Assembly (NCBI RefSeq): GCF_002233675.1
Contig: NZ_NMUQ01000002.1
Span: 269,629 to 333,628, forward strand
DNA length: 64,000 nucleotides
Source: Paenibacillus herberti
GTDB lineage: Bacteria > Bacillota > Bacilli > Paenibacillales > Paenibacillaceae
Reading direction: 5' to 3'
Shown here piece after piece: positions 25,068-32,820 of this stretch. The position numbers and the translations under genes are program-made. Position 1 is the first letter of the stretch. Each line of letters opens with the position of its first letter. The notes under the pieces are model-generated. The model was not told where the DNA came from. It searched no databases and was given only the letters and a program-made list of their open reading frames with translations.

Positions 25068-26009
25068 CTATTTGCGTCGCCTGCTGCTGGCGACGAAGCT
25101 AGGCTTTGCGGCAGCGCTGCGGCGCTTGCCGCCGCTAGCCTTGCGCGCGGTGCCCGGTGCAGCCTTGCGCACAGCGCCTGGCGGGCTTTTGCGGGAGGCC
25201 GAGCTATACACCACCTCGCTCTCCGGAGTCGGCGGCGTAAATCCTTTGACCTTGTTGACGGGGCCAGCTTTCGGCCCCCTGGTCCTACCTCCCATGCCAG
25301 GCATTCCTGGCATCCCCTGCTGCATGCCTGGCATAAACCCTGGTCCCGGCATCCCTTGCTGCATACCTGGCATAAAACCCGGCCCCGGCATTCCCTGCTG
25401 CATGCCTGGCATAAACCCTGGCCCCGGCATCCCCTGCTGCATGCCTGGCATAAACCCTGGTCCCGGCATTCCTTGCTGCATCCCAGACATCATCCCCGGG
25501 AAGCCTGGAGGAGCCGACTGGAATCCTTGTTGAGGCGGCATCCCTCCGCCCATGGCTCTTTCCCAGTTGGAATACCAGTTGTCGATCATGCCATGAATGT
25601 TGTAAAAATAAGTCGAGCGCGGCGCCAAGTCCAAATCCTGAAGGATCGGCTCATTAAATAAGACCGATCCGACATCATGGATGCAAGCATGCAGACGCTC
25701 CAAGTAGCGACCCATCTCATCCGAAGTCGCAAAGGACTGAGGCTGAAAGCGAAGCCTCATTTCGGCATTTCTATCGTAACAAGGGCTCATTCGAATGCCC
25801 TGCGGCACCTCGGTCCACGGCTGAACCAGTCTCATGTCATAACCCTGCGACTGATACCAGCTCAAAACCTTGCGGATGTACTGGCGGTGAAAGCTCAAAA
25901 AACGGTCTCCCCAGCCGATGGGGGGAGGGTTATTATTGGTCACATGATTGACATGATGCCATCTTTGATGCTCTTCAAGCAGATCACTCGGAAAATTAGG
26001 GATAATCAT
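25068..26009 (-). CDS. Tyrosinase-like protein with collagen-like repeats and basic tail, likely spore coat
   Basis: A 313-residue three-part protein. Residues 1-155 have the layout of a type-3 copper (tyrosinase) domain: HQRWHHVNH (14-22), then His41 in RFLSFHRQY, HxxxH at 107-111 (HACIHD), and His139 in FYNIHGMIDNWY. So both copper triads could be filled. Residues 176-236 are a 13-residue repeat, GMQQGMPGPGFMP, four full copies plus a partial one, Gly- and Pro-rich but not strict Gly-X-Y. From about 240 the tail is rich in Lys, Arg, Ser and Ala. There is no signal peptide. The ATG at 26009 follows GGGAGG. The frame is open 24 codons further upstream. A candidate sigma-K promoter precedes it, so a late mother-cell spore surface role is inferred. 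Tyrosinase activity is not shown. Confidence 0.7.
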   Translation of the reverse strand: MIIPNFPSDLLEEHQRWHHVNHVTNNNPPPIGWGDRFLSFHRQYIRKVLSWYQSQGYDMRLVQPWTEVPQGIRMSPCYDRNAEMRLRFQPQSFATSDEMGRYLERLHACIHDVGSVLFNEPILQDLDLAPRSTYFYNIHGMIDNWYSNWERAMGGGMPPQQGFQSAPPGFPGMMSGMQQGMPGPGFMPGMQQGMPGPGFMPGMQQGMPGPGFMPGMQQGMPGPGFMPGMQQGMPGMPGMGGRTRGPKAGPVNKVKGFTPPTPESEVVYSSASRKSPPGAVRKAAPGTARKASGGKRRSAAAKPSFVASSRRRK

Positions 26010-26055
26010 AGGATGGCCTCCCAAAGGAATCCTTCTGGCATACTGACATTTGTCA

Positions 26056-26083
26056 TAGGATATGCCGGATCGTAGAGGCATGT
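26056..26083 (-). promoter_or_regulatory. Candidate sigma-K promoter of the tyrosinase-like gene
   Basis: On the minus strand AC (26082-26083), 17 bp, then CATATCCTA (26056-26064) matches the sigma-K consensus AC-N16/17-CATANNNTA. Transcription would start about 40 bp before the ATG. Confidence 0.5.
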
Positions 26084-26185
26084 GCCTGAAAGGAGCCTTT
26101 CAAGCGAGAGGAGCATAAGAGGAGAATGTGATGCTGATAAATGAGAACTTTAGGCTGCTTCTAACCGAACAACAATAATCCCGCA

Positions 26186-26689
26186 TTAACCTCGATCATC
26201 ATAATAAAAATGCTCCGCTAGGAGCTTGCCGCCCGTAAGCTCCAGAATTCCGTAGGAATACCGGGGCTGCCGCCGCTTCTGCAAGGGCGAACCTGGATTG
26301 AACAGCAATGAAGTCCCATGCTGCTTCCGATAAGGCGTATGGGAATGGCCAAACAGGATTAAGTTCACCTCTTCCCCTTCAAAGCTGGATAACGCCTTCT
26401 GCTCCGTCCATCGGCCCCAGCCTATGTCGCCATGTACAATACCGATCCTGTAACCGCCAAGCTCCAGCAGTTTGCGCCGACCAAAACGGCGAACCATGTC
26501 AGCCCCGTCATTGTTGCCGGCAACACCATCTATCGGTGCGATGGCCTCTAGCAGCTCCACCGCTCGGGGCTGCGTCCAATCTCCTGCATGGAGGATCAGC
26601 TCAACTCCCTGCAGTCCCCTGACTAGTTCATCTGGCAATTTAATCGCCGAGCCATTCAAATGCGTATCCGATACGAGCCCGATCCTCAT
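26186..26689 (-). CDS. YfcE/MJ0936-type metallophosphoesterase
   Basis: A 167-residue phosphodiesterase of the calcineurin-like fold. All metal ligands are in place: SDTHLN (Asp8, His10), HAGDWT, GNNDG, VHGDIG and GHSHTPY. In this family the in vivo substrate is generally unknown. Some members cleave cyclic dinucleotides or phosphodiesters in vitro. The ATG at 26689 follows GGGGATGAGG. It stands alone, with about 190 bp to the next terminator. Confidence 0.9.
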   Translation of the reverse strand: MRIGLVSDTHLNGSAIKLPDELVRGLQGVELILHAGDWTQPRAVELLEAIAPIDGVAGNNDGADMVRRFGRRKLLELGGYRIGIVHGDIGWGRWTEQKALSSFEGEEVNLILFGHSHTPYRKQHGTSLLFNPGSPLQKRRQPRYSYGILELTGGKLLAEHFYYDDRG

Positions 26690-26879
26690 CCCCCTACTCC
26701 CCTTCCGTCTCCGTCAGCACCAAAAAGCCTCAAGCATCTTGATCCAAGCTTATCATAACGTACTTATCCGTGATACGTTTTGAGCAAGCGGGACCAATTC
26801 GTATGAGGCCGCAAGCTTTGTTACAATAGAGAAACGGCCTGCTGACCCGCAAGTCTACCATAGACCCACGTAGTGACAT

Positions 26880-26925
26880 TTAAAAACCACAAAAAGGCGG
26901 TCTGGTTTCCCAAATGACCCGCCTT
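26880..26925 (-). terminator. Terminator of the small membrane protein gene
   Basis: On the minus strand AAGGCGGGTC...GACCGCCTT is followed by TTTTTGTGGTTTTT. It lies about 45 bp past the stop of the 35-residue gene. Confidence 0.75.
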
Positions 26926-26971
26926 ATAGCTGTATAGGTTTTAGAGGAGCAAACTTGCCTCAATATTGAAT

Positions 26972-27079
26972 TCACTTCAGTTGCGTGAGCAGCCAGGCTA
27001 CGCAAGCGGCCCAGAATGGCAGTGCAAGCATCAGGCCGTTGAGCACTCCGGTCCATAAATGGCCCTCTCTCCGGATCAT
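26972..27079 (-). CDS. Small 35-residue membrane protein
   Basis: An ATG at 27079 preceded by GGGGGAG at six bases opens a 35-codon frame ending at TGA. The product starts MIRREGHLWTGVLNGLML, continues with a hydrophobic helix ALPFWAACVAWLLTQ and ends LK. Charged N-terminus, one membrane span, a ribosome site and a downstream terminator together make it credible. An in-frame ATG two codons earlier sits too close to the ribosome site. I do not recognise a family, and no function is proposed. Confidence 0.55.
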   Translation of the reverse strand: MIRREGHLWTGVLNGLMLALPFWAACVAWLLTQLK

Positions 27080-27292
27080 GCGCATCTCCCCCTCAGTTAT
27101 AGCTTCATACGCTCCAGTATGCCCGCTGAGATGTCGGCTAGACACTCCGACGAAGCTTTAGATAGATGACAATACCCGATGAAGCGCTTCCACAAACGTT
27201 TAAAGCTAGTCACGCTGCTTGCTGGTGTGGTTTCTTGTTGCACGACTAAAGCTGCCTTATATGGATTAAACTATGCAAAGGAGGAAAAGAAT

Positions 27293-27553
27293 ATGATCTG
27301 CCGAAATGGATGCGCCGCCTGCTGCATCTCCGCCTCCATCTCCACGCCGATTCCGGGCATGCCCCAGGGCAAGCCTGCTGGTCAGCCTTGCGTTCAGTTG
27401 CTGCCGGACCTGCGCTGCGCGATCTTCGGTCAGCCCGAGCGTCCACTCGTTTGCGGCATGCTCCAAGCCGAACCGGAAATGTGCGGAGACAGCCGCGAAG
27501 ATGCGATGGACTATTTAACTCGGTTGGAGCTGGCTACAAGTCCTGGCAAGTAA
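27293..27553 (+). CDS. YkgJ-type cysteine-cluster protein
   Basis: An 86-residue protein that starts MICRNGCAACCISASIS and carries further Cys at CVQLLPDLRC, LVCGML and MCGDS. This spacing (CxxxCxxCC...C...C...C) is the CxxCxxCC cluster of the YkgJ/UPF0153 family, which probably binds zinc or an Fe-S cluster. The function is unknown. AAAGGAGG precedes the ATG at ideal distance. The stop codon lies just inside the first copy of the 85-bp repeat, so the last residues (PGK) come from repeat DNA. Confidence 0.82.
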   Translation: MICRNGCAACCISASISTPIPGMPQGKPAGQPCVQLLPDLRCAIFGQPERPLVCGMLQAEPEMCGDSREDAMDYLTRLELATSPGK

Positions 27554-27802
27554 TACGACTTCGCCGCCCTCGGGGCGGTGTGCGTATACGCAGGAAATAC
27601 GAGAAGGCATAGGTTATACATTCTAGTATGGCAAGTAATACGACTTCGCCGCCCTCGGGGCGGTGTGCGTATACGCAGGAAATACGAGAAGGCATAGGTT
27701 ATACATTCTAGTATGGCAAGTAATACGACTTCGCCGCCCTCGGGGCGGTGTGCGTATACGCAGGAAATACGAGAAGGCATAGGTTATACATTCTAGTATG
27801 AA
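27548..27802. repeat. 85-bp tandem triplication
   Basis: Three essentially identical 85-bp copies begin at 27548, 27633 and 27718. Each contains a GC hairpin (CCGCCCTCGGGGCGG), a palindrome GCGTATACGC and the AT-rich end GGTTATACATTCTAGTATG. The first copy overlaps the end of the Cys-cluster gene. A short degenerate start of a fourth copy (AGAGTAATAC) follows at about 27800. The lack of divergence implies recent duplication. Confidence 0.95.
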
Positions 27803-27827
27803 GAGTAATACACCTTTACCGGAAAAT

Positions 27828-27867
27828 AAAAAAAACGCCGCTCCCGGTACAGGCCGAAAGCAACGTT
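27828..27867 (-). terminator. Terminator of tRNA-Thr
   Basis: On the minus strand AACGTTGCTTTCGG pairs, with several G-U pairs, with CCGGGAGCGGCGTT, followed by eight T. Confidence 0.8.
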
Positions 27868-27902
27868 TTTGCGAAGGGAATGAAACCTGGTAAAGTAATA
27901 AA

Positions 27903-27978
<76 letters not shown>

Positions 27979-28253
27979 AAATCCTTATACCAGCGCGCTT
28001 TTGAGCTTGTCCGAAGGACAATGTCAGCGGCGACTTTTATAAGGATACGCATTTTCGCGAATATTGTCAAGCGATTGTCGAATCGAACATAACGCAAAAA
28101 GTGTGACAGATTTATATCCTGGTTTGCTTGCTTGAAGGAAGGGTAAATAGAGCTAACAGCATCGCTTGCATCGGCTTTCGGAGACTCCCAAAAAGGGAGG
28201 CTGTTCGAATAGCCTCACACAACGTAGCAGCAATAGATTGGAGGCGGAATTAA

Positions 28254-28688
28254 ATGCCCTATTCAAAAATTCTTGTCGGTTATGACGGCTCAGAGCAATC
28301 TGTCAGAGCACTACGTTCAGCCATGGAGCTAGCCTCTACTTTCAAGTCAATGCTTGAGGTTGTCCATGTATACAATGCCACTCAGGTATTTATAGGAGAA
28401 ACGATTGCCGCTTCGCCACCAATTGGTACGGAATCACTGAGGCTTGAAGCGGAAACCGTCGCAGCTGAGGCTCGCACAATCATCGCTTCGGTTACGGATA
28501 CTCCGATTGAAGTTATGATTGCAGAAGGTGATCCAGGCAATAAGATTGTCGACCTGGCCAAAGAACGCGGAGCAGATCTCGTGGTCGTAGGCAGTCATGG
28601 TAGGGGCGGCTTCAAGGAATTGTTCACCGGAAGCGTTAGCCGTCATGTCACTCAGCATGTCCATTCCCCTGTCCTCGTGGTAAAGTAA
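28254..28688 (+). CDS. Universal stress protein (UspA family)
   Basis: A 144-residue Usp-fold protein. It starts KILVGYDGSEQSVRAL and ends with the ATP-binding VGSHGRGGFKELFTGSVS and HSPVLVVK (the G-2X-G-9X-G-S/T motif), so it should be an ATP-binding dimer of the UspFG/MJ0577 type. GGAGGCGG precedes the ATG. It is monocistronic with a strong terminator. The 275 bp between the tRNA and this gene hold an isolated 0A-like box (TGTCGAA, 28076-28082) and nothing else that I can support. Confidence 0.93.
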   Translation: MPYSKILVGYDGSEQSVRALRSAMELASTFKSMLEVVHVYNATQVFIGETIAASPPIGTESLRLEAETVAAEARTIIASVTDTPIEVMIAEGDPGNKIVDLAKERGADLVVVGSHGRGGFKELFTGSVSRHVTQHVHSPVLVVK

Positions 28689-28731
28689 GTCGACTAGCTG
28701 GAGCCATTGTATGACCAGGCTAAAAAGAAGT

Positions 28732-28785
28732 GGGGCCGTCCCAAGAGTCATCGTTAGCTGACTCTTGGGACGGCCCCGTCTTTTT
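28732..28785. terminator. Terminator of the universal stress protein gene
   Basis: A perfect 19-bp stem (28732-28750 with 28759-28777) is followed by GTCTTTTT. Confidence 0.9.
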
Positions 28786-28853
28786 GTGAAAGTTCCTATC
28801 GCTTCGCTTCAACATTCGGGAAGCTCGGAGCAGCCAGCTTGTCCATGCACATC

Positions 28854-28912
28854 CTAATGAAACTGAGAGAGCTTATTCCCTTAAGCCCCCTAATTGAACT
28901 GGAGAGTACCCT
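28854..28912 (+). repeat. MITE-like motif, copy 2 left end
   Basis: CTAATGAAACTGAGAGAGC followed by TTATTCCC (28854-28882) matches the element at 15824 almost base for base. A weaker second copy begins at 28890 (CTAATTGAACTGGAGAG). The matching inverted end lies at 29481-29511. Confidence 0.55.
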
Positions 28913-28946
28913 GAGAAATCAGGTACACCCTGGGCCGCTTTCTGCC

Positions 28947-29048
28947 CAAGCAAGTAACTTCGACTACTTGCTTTGCTTGGCGGGGTCGTTTTCTGCCCAA
29001 GCAAGTAACTTCGACTACTTGCTTTGCTTGGTGGGGCTTTTGCCCCTA
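28947..29048. repeat. Array 2 of the two-hairpin repeat family (2 units of 51 bp)
   Basis: Two copies, 51 bp apart (28947 and 28998). The core reads GCAAGTAACTTCGACTACTT plus GC, in which GCAAGTA pairs with TACTTGC. CTTGG downstream can pair with CCAAG of the next unit. The period and the AAGTA..TACTT core equal those of array 1, while the rest of the sequence differs. The array sits in the 440-bp stretch between the uspA terminator and the transposase remnant. Confidence 0.8.
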
Positions 29049-29109
29049 GCGCCGGAAGAAGGTTCATTACCCCAGAAATCTGGCGCGTTACCGCAGCATT
29101 GTGGGGACT

Positions 29110-29500
29110 ACTACACCGGTTCTGGTTGCGAAGCCAAACACGTCTGGGATACGGTGCGCTCAGCACTACATCGACGTCTCACGCTTGGACAACAAACACC
29201 TGTTATTTGAACGCACGATGGACCCTCCGTTTGTGAGAAAGGCGTTTGGGGAGCTAGCGGAGGAGCTTACCTTTGTGCATGAACGAATCCCTCCGAAAAT
29301 GCCCAACTTGAATGCCTGTATCGAGTCGTTCCATGCTGGTTATTGAGTAAGAAACGCTTTGCTACGTTTGAAGAAGCGTTTCATGCCGTGGATTCTTTCA
29401 TGAATTTCTACAACCACCGTAACATACACCACAGCTTAAGCAAGCGATCCCCAGCCGAGTTCATGCAATGGATTGCAGCTGAAATAAGGCTTCTGAGTTT
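29110..29500 (+). pseudogene. Remnant of an IS3-type transposase (integrase core, OrfB)
   Basis: The last third of an rve-type integrase is recognisable. VRKAFGELAEELTFVHERIP and NLNACIESFH contain the final catalytic Glu of the DDE triad. After a break with a stop near 29343, it continues one frame over as RFATFEEAFHAVDSFMNFYN and RNIHHSLSKRSPAEFM. The first two Asp residues and the N-terminal helix-turn-helix are absent. No clean insertion-sequence ends are seen. It is a decayed fragment with no activity expected. Confidence 0.8.
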
Positions 29501-29511
29501 CGTTACGCATG
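29481..29511 (-). repeat. MITE-like motif, copy 2 right end (inverted)
   Basis: The inverse complement of the CTAACGAAACTGAGA motif, sharing TTTCGTTACGCATG exactly with the right end of copy 1 (15950-15963). With 28854 it brackets array 2 and the transposase remnant. Confidence 0.5.
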
Positions 29512-29634
29512 TGGGGGAACGTAGCGTTAAGTGCAGTAAAGTTTTCCATTGAGAGAATGGAGATATCGTACTGGTGTTTAGTTGGTGGGCGCAGGCGCGA
29601 GAGGTCGAGTTAGTTGGTTGGATTTTTATCTAAA

Positions 29635-31038
29635 TTACTCCAACTCCGCCGCCACGGGCATAATCAGTGTAAACACGCTGCCCTCTCCCTTGCAGCTTTC
29701 CAGCTCCAACCGCCCGCCCAGCAGCTGTGCAAGCTGCGAGCTGATCGACAGGCCGAGGCCTGTCCCACCGTATTTGCGCGTTACGGCCCCGTCTTCCTGC
29801 TGGAAAGCCTCAAAGATCAGATTGTGTTTCTCTTTCTCGATTCCAATCCCTGTATCGCTAACAGCAAAGCGAACCCACTCTTTCCCGTCGCTTTCCTTCT
29901 CTTTTTGTACCTGTAGCCTTATCCCGCCTTGCTCTGTGAACTTAAACGCATTCATGAGCAGATTGCGCAAAATTTGCTGTACTCGCATGGAGTCCGTCTG
30001 CATCAAGGAAGGCGCGTCCGGCTCCATCTCCACAACAAAGTTGATTTCGTTGCGATCCGCCAGAGGCTGGAATTGCAACTGCAGCGAGTGGATTAGCTCT
30101 AACGTAGAGACCAGCTCTATGTGGATATTCATTTTGCCCGCCTCGACCTTGGACAGGTCCAAAATATCATCGATAATATGCAGTAACTCCTTGCCGGACG
30201 CTCCGATCATCGCCGCATGGCGCAGATCCTCCTCGCTGCTTCGCTTGTCTTCATTCTCTTCGATAAGCTGAGACAGCAGCAATATACTGTTAAGGGGCGT
30301 TTTCAGCTCATGCGACATATTGGCCAAAAATTCAGATTTATAACGGGAAGACAGCACCAGCCTCCGAGCCTGCTCCTCCAACTCGCGCTTCGTTTCTCGC
30401 AGCTCCTTTGTTTGCCGCCGTAAAATATGGTTCATACCCTTGAGCTCACGCATCCGATCCTGATCTTTGCTAAAATCCCGCACCATATAGACAAAAAAAC
30501 AGCTCAGTAACAGCGTCAATGGAAAGGTTTGAGGGACAATTACGTTCCAATAGGCTCCAGCAGGCAGAAGATCGGATAAATAAATGAGAAAGGTGTGTAG
30601 GCTCGTTATTAAAACGATGGCTACAATTCCTTTTTGCGTAAAGCTCCATCCGCAGCGTTTGTACCAGGCAGTGAGCAATGCAGCTGCGATGGCTAAAATA
30701 ATCATATTTTCGAGACCCGCCAACGAAGCCTGGCTAATACCGAACAATAGTCTGCCACAGCCGATGCCCGCACCAATGACGGCGACTGTCCAAGGTGAGC
30801 GGAATAAAAGCACGGCCAGGATAAGAGGTACGATGCGAAGGTCGAACCGAATTTCCTGGGGCATCTCAAGGGCGAACAGCATACTCAAGAAGCCGGACAC
30901 GATAAAGATACAGGCGGCTAAAGCCTGCTGCGCCCAAGGACGAATGCGATGGAAGAGCATCTTGTACCCCAGATTGAATAAATACGCTATCGTAATCAGT
31001 AGGCTAATGTTCAGGAAAAAAATTTTAGAAAAAGCCAC
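29635..31038 (-). CDS. Sensor histidine kinase with 5TM-LYT membrane sensor
   Basis: A 467-residue membrane kinase. Residues 5-190 form five to six hydrophobic segments of the 5TM-5TMR_LYT type (as in LytS and KinB). A coiled coil follows (200-240), then HisKA with His in FLANMSHELKTPLNS and a complete HATPase (N box RNLLMNAFKFTE, G1 DTGIGIE, F box FEAFQQED, G2 GGTGLGLSI). There is no receiver domain and no adjacent regulator. The start is GTG at 31038 with AGGAGG at six bases. The upstream region holds two 12-bp direct repeats 20 bp apart and an exact 0A box. Probably an orphan kinase. The signal is unknown. Confidence 0.88.
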   Translation of the reverse strand: MAFSKIFFLNISLLITIAYLFNLGYKMLFHRIRPWAQQALAACIFIVSGFLSMLFALEMPQEIRFDLRIVPLILAVLLFRSPWTVAVIGAGIGCGRLLFGISQASLAGLENMIILAIAAALLTAWYKRCGWSFTQKGIVAIVLITSLHTFLIYLSDLLPAGAYWNVIVPQTFPLTLLLSCFFVYMVRDFSKDQDRMRELKGMNHILRRQTKELRETKRELEEQARRLVLSSRYKSEFLANMSHELKTPLNSILLLSQLIEENEDKRSSEEDLRHAAMIGASGKELLHIIDDILDLSKVEAGKMNIHIELVSTLELIHSLQLQFQPLADRNEINFVVEMEPDAPSLMQTDSMRVQQILRNLLMNAFKFTEQGGIRLQVQKEKESDGKEWVRFAVSDTGIGIEKEKHNLIFEAFQQEDGAVTRKYGGTGLGLSISSQLAQLLGGRLELESCKGEGSVFTLIMPVAAELE

Positions 31039-31066
31039 TCGTGGCCTCCTATGAAACCTTTTTTAC

Positions 31067-31098
31067 CGCTATTCTACATGATTTTTCGCTATTCTACA
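31067..31098 (-). promoter_or_regulatory. Two 12-bp direct repeats upstream of the 5TM-LYT kinase
   Basis: CGCTATTCTACA occurs at 31067-31078 and 31087-31098, exactly 20 bp apart and thus near two helical turns. On the coding strand each reads TGTAGAATAGCG, one mismatch from a 0A box. They lie 30-60 bp before the GTG start, suited for a regulator that binds as a direct-repeat dimer. Confidence 0.4.
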
Positions 31099-31181
31099 CC
31101 TGCTGTCTCAAGCTAGGTCAGCTTGTTCAGACTTTTGAATTACCCTTCCCTCGATCTCTATCTCTATTTTCATGCGTTTAT

Positions 31182-31203
31182 TGTCGAATAATTAGGTCGA
31201 CAG
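31182..31203. promoter_or_regulatory. Candidate Spo0A site in the kinase/31320 divergent region
   Basis: An exact 0A box TGTCGAA (31182-31188) is followed after 8 bp by GTCGACA (31197-31203), one mismatch from its inverse. The two half-sites face each other between divergent genes. Confidence 0.3.
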
Positions 31204-31319
31204 AATCATTCACTAATGGTATAAGTTGAAAAAAGTCCCGATTCTTTCATATTCTTTTAATCCGTTTAATGTAAAATGAAGGGAAGCAACTTATTTTAAT
31301 TAAGGGGGTACCTTATCAA

Positions 31320-31538
31320 ATGATGAAGTCCATAACTTTTAAGGACCGATCTGTCCCCATCTTCTACCCCCCGGGACAAGAGGAAGCGGTTCGGCTGCTG
31401 CCGGATAAGCTGAGAGAATATGAGCTTGACTTCGATTTCCGCAAGCGCTGGAAGAGAATCACTTCGGTTCATATATCCCGCGATGTCGCGATTTTCCAAT
31501 ATAACGATGGAACGAAACTTTATTTGGAGGTCTGCTGA
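31320..31538 (+). CDS. Small conserved-looking protein of unknown function
   Basis: A 72-residue soluble protein (MMKSITFKDRSVPIFYPPG... TSVHISRDVAIFQYNDGTKL). The order of short beta strands and one charged helix suggests a compact alpha/beta fold. I do not recognise the family. GGGGG lies 13 bases before the first of two ATG codons (31320 and 31323). The second is also possible. A bidirectional terminator follows at 31598. It is divergent from the 5TM-LYT kinase. Confidence 0.65.
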   Translation: MMKSITFKDRSVPIFYPPGQEEAVRLLPDKLREYELDFDFRKRWKRITSVHISRDVAIFQYNDGTKLYLEVC

Positions 31539-31597
31539 CGGTCAGGATGCCTAACGGCGCGCTTTGTGATATTCCCGGTGGAAATGCGAAAAACAAC

Positions 31598-31637
31598 AAA
31601 AGCTGTCCCCGCCCGTTTTGGCGGAGGACAGCTTTTT
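31598..31637. terminator. Bidirectional terminator
   Basis: AAAAGCTGTCC pairs with GGACAGCTTTTT around an inner CCGCC/GGCGG hairpin. It lies between the 72-residue gene (+) and the aldo/keto reductase (-). Confidence 0.85.
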
Positions 31638-31660
31638 GCGGTTGTTCGGCGATGCCAAAA

Positions 31661-32659
31661 CTACTCGGCTCTAGCCACGATATCATCGATAACCTGTAAC
31701 TCTTTCTCGCTGAAGTCCAGGTTATCCAGGGCACGGATATTGTCCTCGATCTGCTCAACGCGACTTGCGCCAATCAGCGCCGAGGTGACGCGCCCACGGC
31801 GCAGCGTCCAGGCGAGTGCCATACTGGCCAGCGACTGACCGCGTTGCTGCGCCAGCTCGTTCAGCTCCTGGATTTTAGCCAAGCGGGCCTCGGTGATATG
31901 CTCCTTATTCAGGAACACGCTTGGGCCCCCAGCACGAGAATCGGCCGGGATGCCGCCCAGATAACGATCTGACAGCATTCCACCAGCAAGCGGGGAGAAG
32001 ACGATAGAGCCGATGCCTTCCTCGTCCAGTACTTCCTGCAGGCCATCTTCGATCCAACGATTGAACATGGAGTAGGATGGCTGATGGATAAGGCATGGTG
32101 TGCCCAACTGCTTCAGAATAGACGAGGCTTCCCGCGTCCCCTCCGCGCTATAGTTGGAGAGGCCCACATACAAGGCTTTGCCGGAGCGGACCGCATGATC
32201 CAGCGCTGACATCGTTTCTTCAAGCGGTGTATCCGGGTCTGGACGATGATGATAGAAAATGTCGACATAATCGACTCCCATCCTCTTCAGACTCTGGTCC
32301 AAGCTCGAAAGAACAGACTTGCGAGAGCCCCATTCTCCGTACGGACCGGGCCACATATAGTAGCCGGCTTTGGTGGACAGAATAAGCTCATCCCGGTAAG
32401 GAGCCAGATCCTGTTTCAGGATACGTCCGAAGTTCTCTTCCGCGGAGCCGGGCGGCGGTCCGTAGTTGTTGGCGAGGTCAAAATGGGTAATGCCAAGATC
32501 GAACGCCCGGCGCACCATGGCCCGGCTATTTTCATAGCGGTCATTACCGCCGAAGTTATGCCACAACCCAAGAGAAATGGCAGGCAGCTTGAGGCCGCTG
32601 CGGCCCGTGCGGTTGTACTTCATCGTCTCATAACGTCCAGAAGCTGGTGTATAGGTCAT
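31661..32659 (-). CDS. Aldo/keto reductase, YghZ type
   Basis: A 332-residue NADPH-dependent reductase. Family blocks include YNRTGRSGLKLPAISLGLWHNFG at the N-terminus, catalytic Asp61 and Tyr66 in FDLANNYGPPPG, Lys97 in STKAGYYMWPGPYG and His in FYHHRPDP. The YMWPGPYGEWGSRK stretch is characteristic of the YghZ (L-glyceraldehyde 3-phosphate reductase) and Kv-beta-like group. GGGAGG precedes the ATG at 32659. The frame stays open 35 codons upstream without a ribosome site. It is monocistronic. Confidence 0.92.
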   Translation of the reverse strand: MTYTPASGRYETMKYNRTGRSGLKLPAISLGLWHNFGGNDRYENSRAMVRRAFDLGITHFDLANNYGPPPGSAEENFGRILKQDLAPYRDELILSTKAGYYMWPGPYGEWGSRKSVLSSLDQSLKRMGVDYVDIFYHHRPDPDTPLEETMSALDHAVRSGKALYVGLSNYSAEGTREASSILKQLGTPCLIHQPSYSMFNRWIEDGLQEVLDEEGIGSIVFSPLAGGMLSDRYLGGIPADSRAGGPSVFLNKEHITEARLAKIQELNELAQQRGQSLASMALAWTLRRGRVTSALIGASRVEQIEDNIRALDNLDFSEKELQVIDDIVARAE

Positions 32660-32820
32660 GCTGAATTCCTCCCTTAAAAGGTTGGTCGATACATAGAAGC
32701 TGACAAATGGTAGCGTTAACATGATTACGGGGACAAGTATAACCGATAGCGGCTTCTCCGCCAATCCTGTGGCCCGCCCGTGCTACTACTACTTTGGCAC
32801 AGGCGGTAGATCAATGAATT

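Noticed and set aside
27550..27560. TAATACGACT, the start of the T7 promoter, three times
   Set aside because: The match ends after ten bases, and there is no phage polymerase or other phage gene. It is part of the 85-bp repeat.
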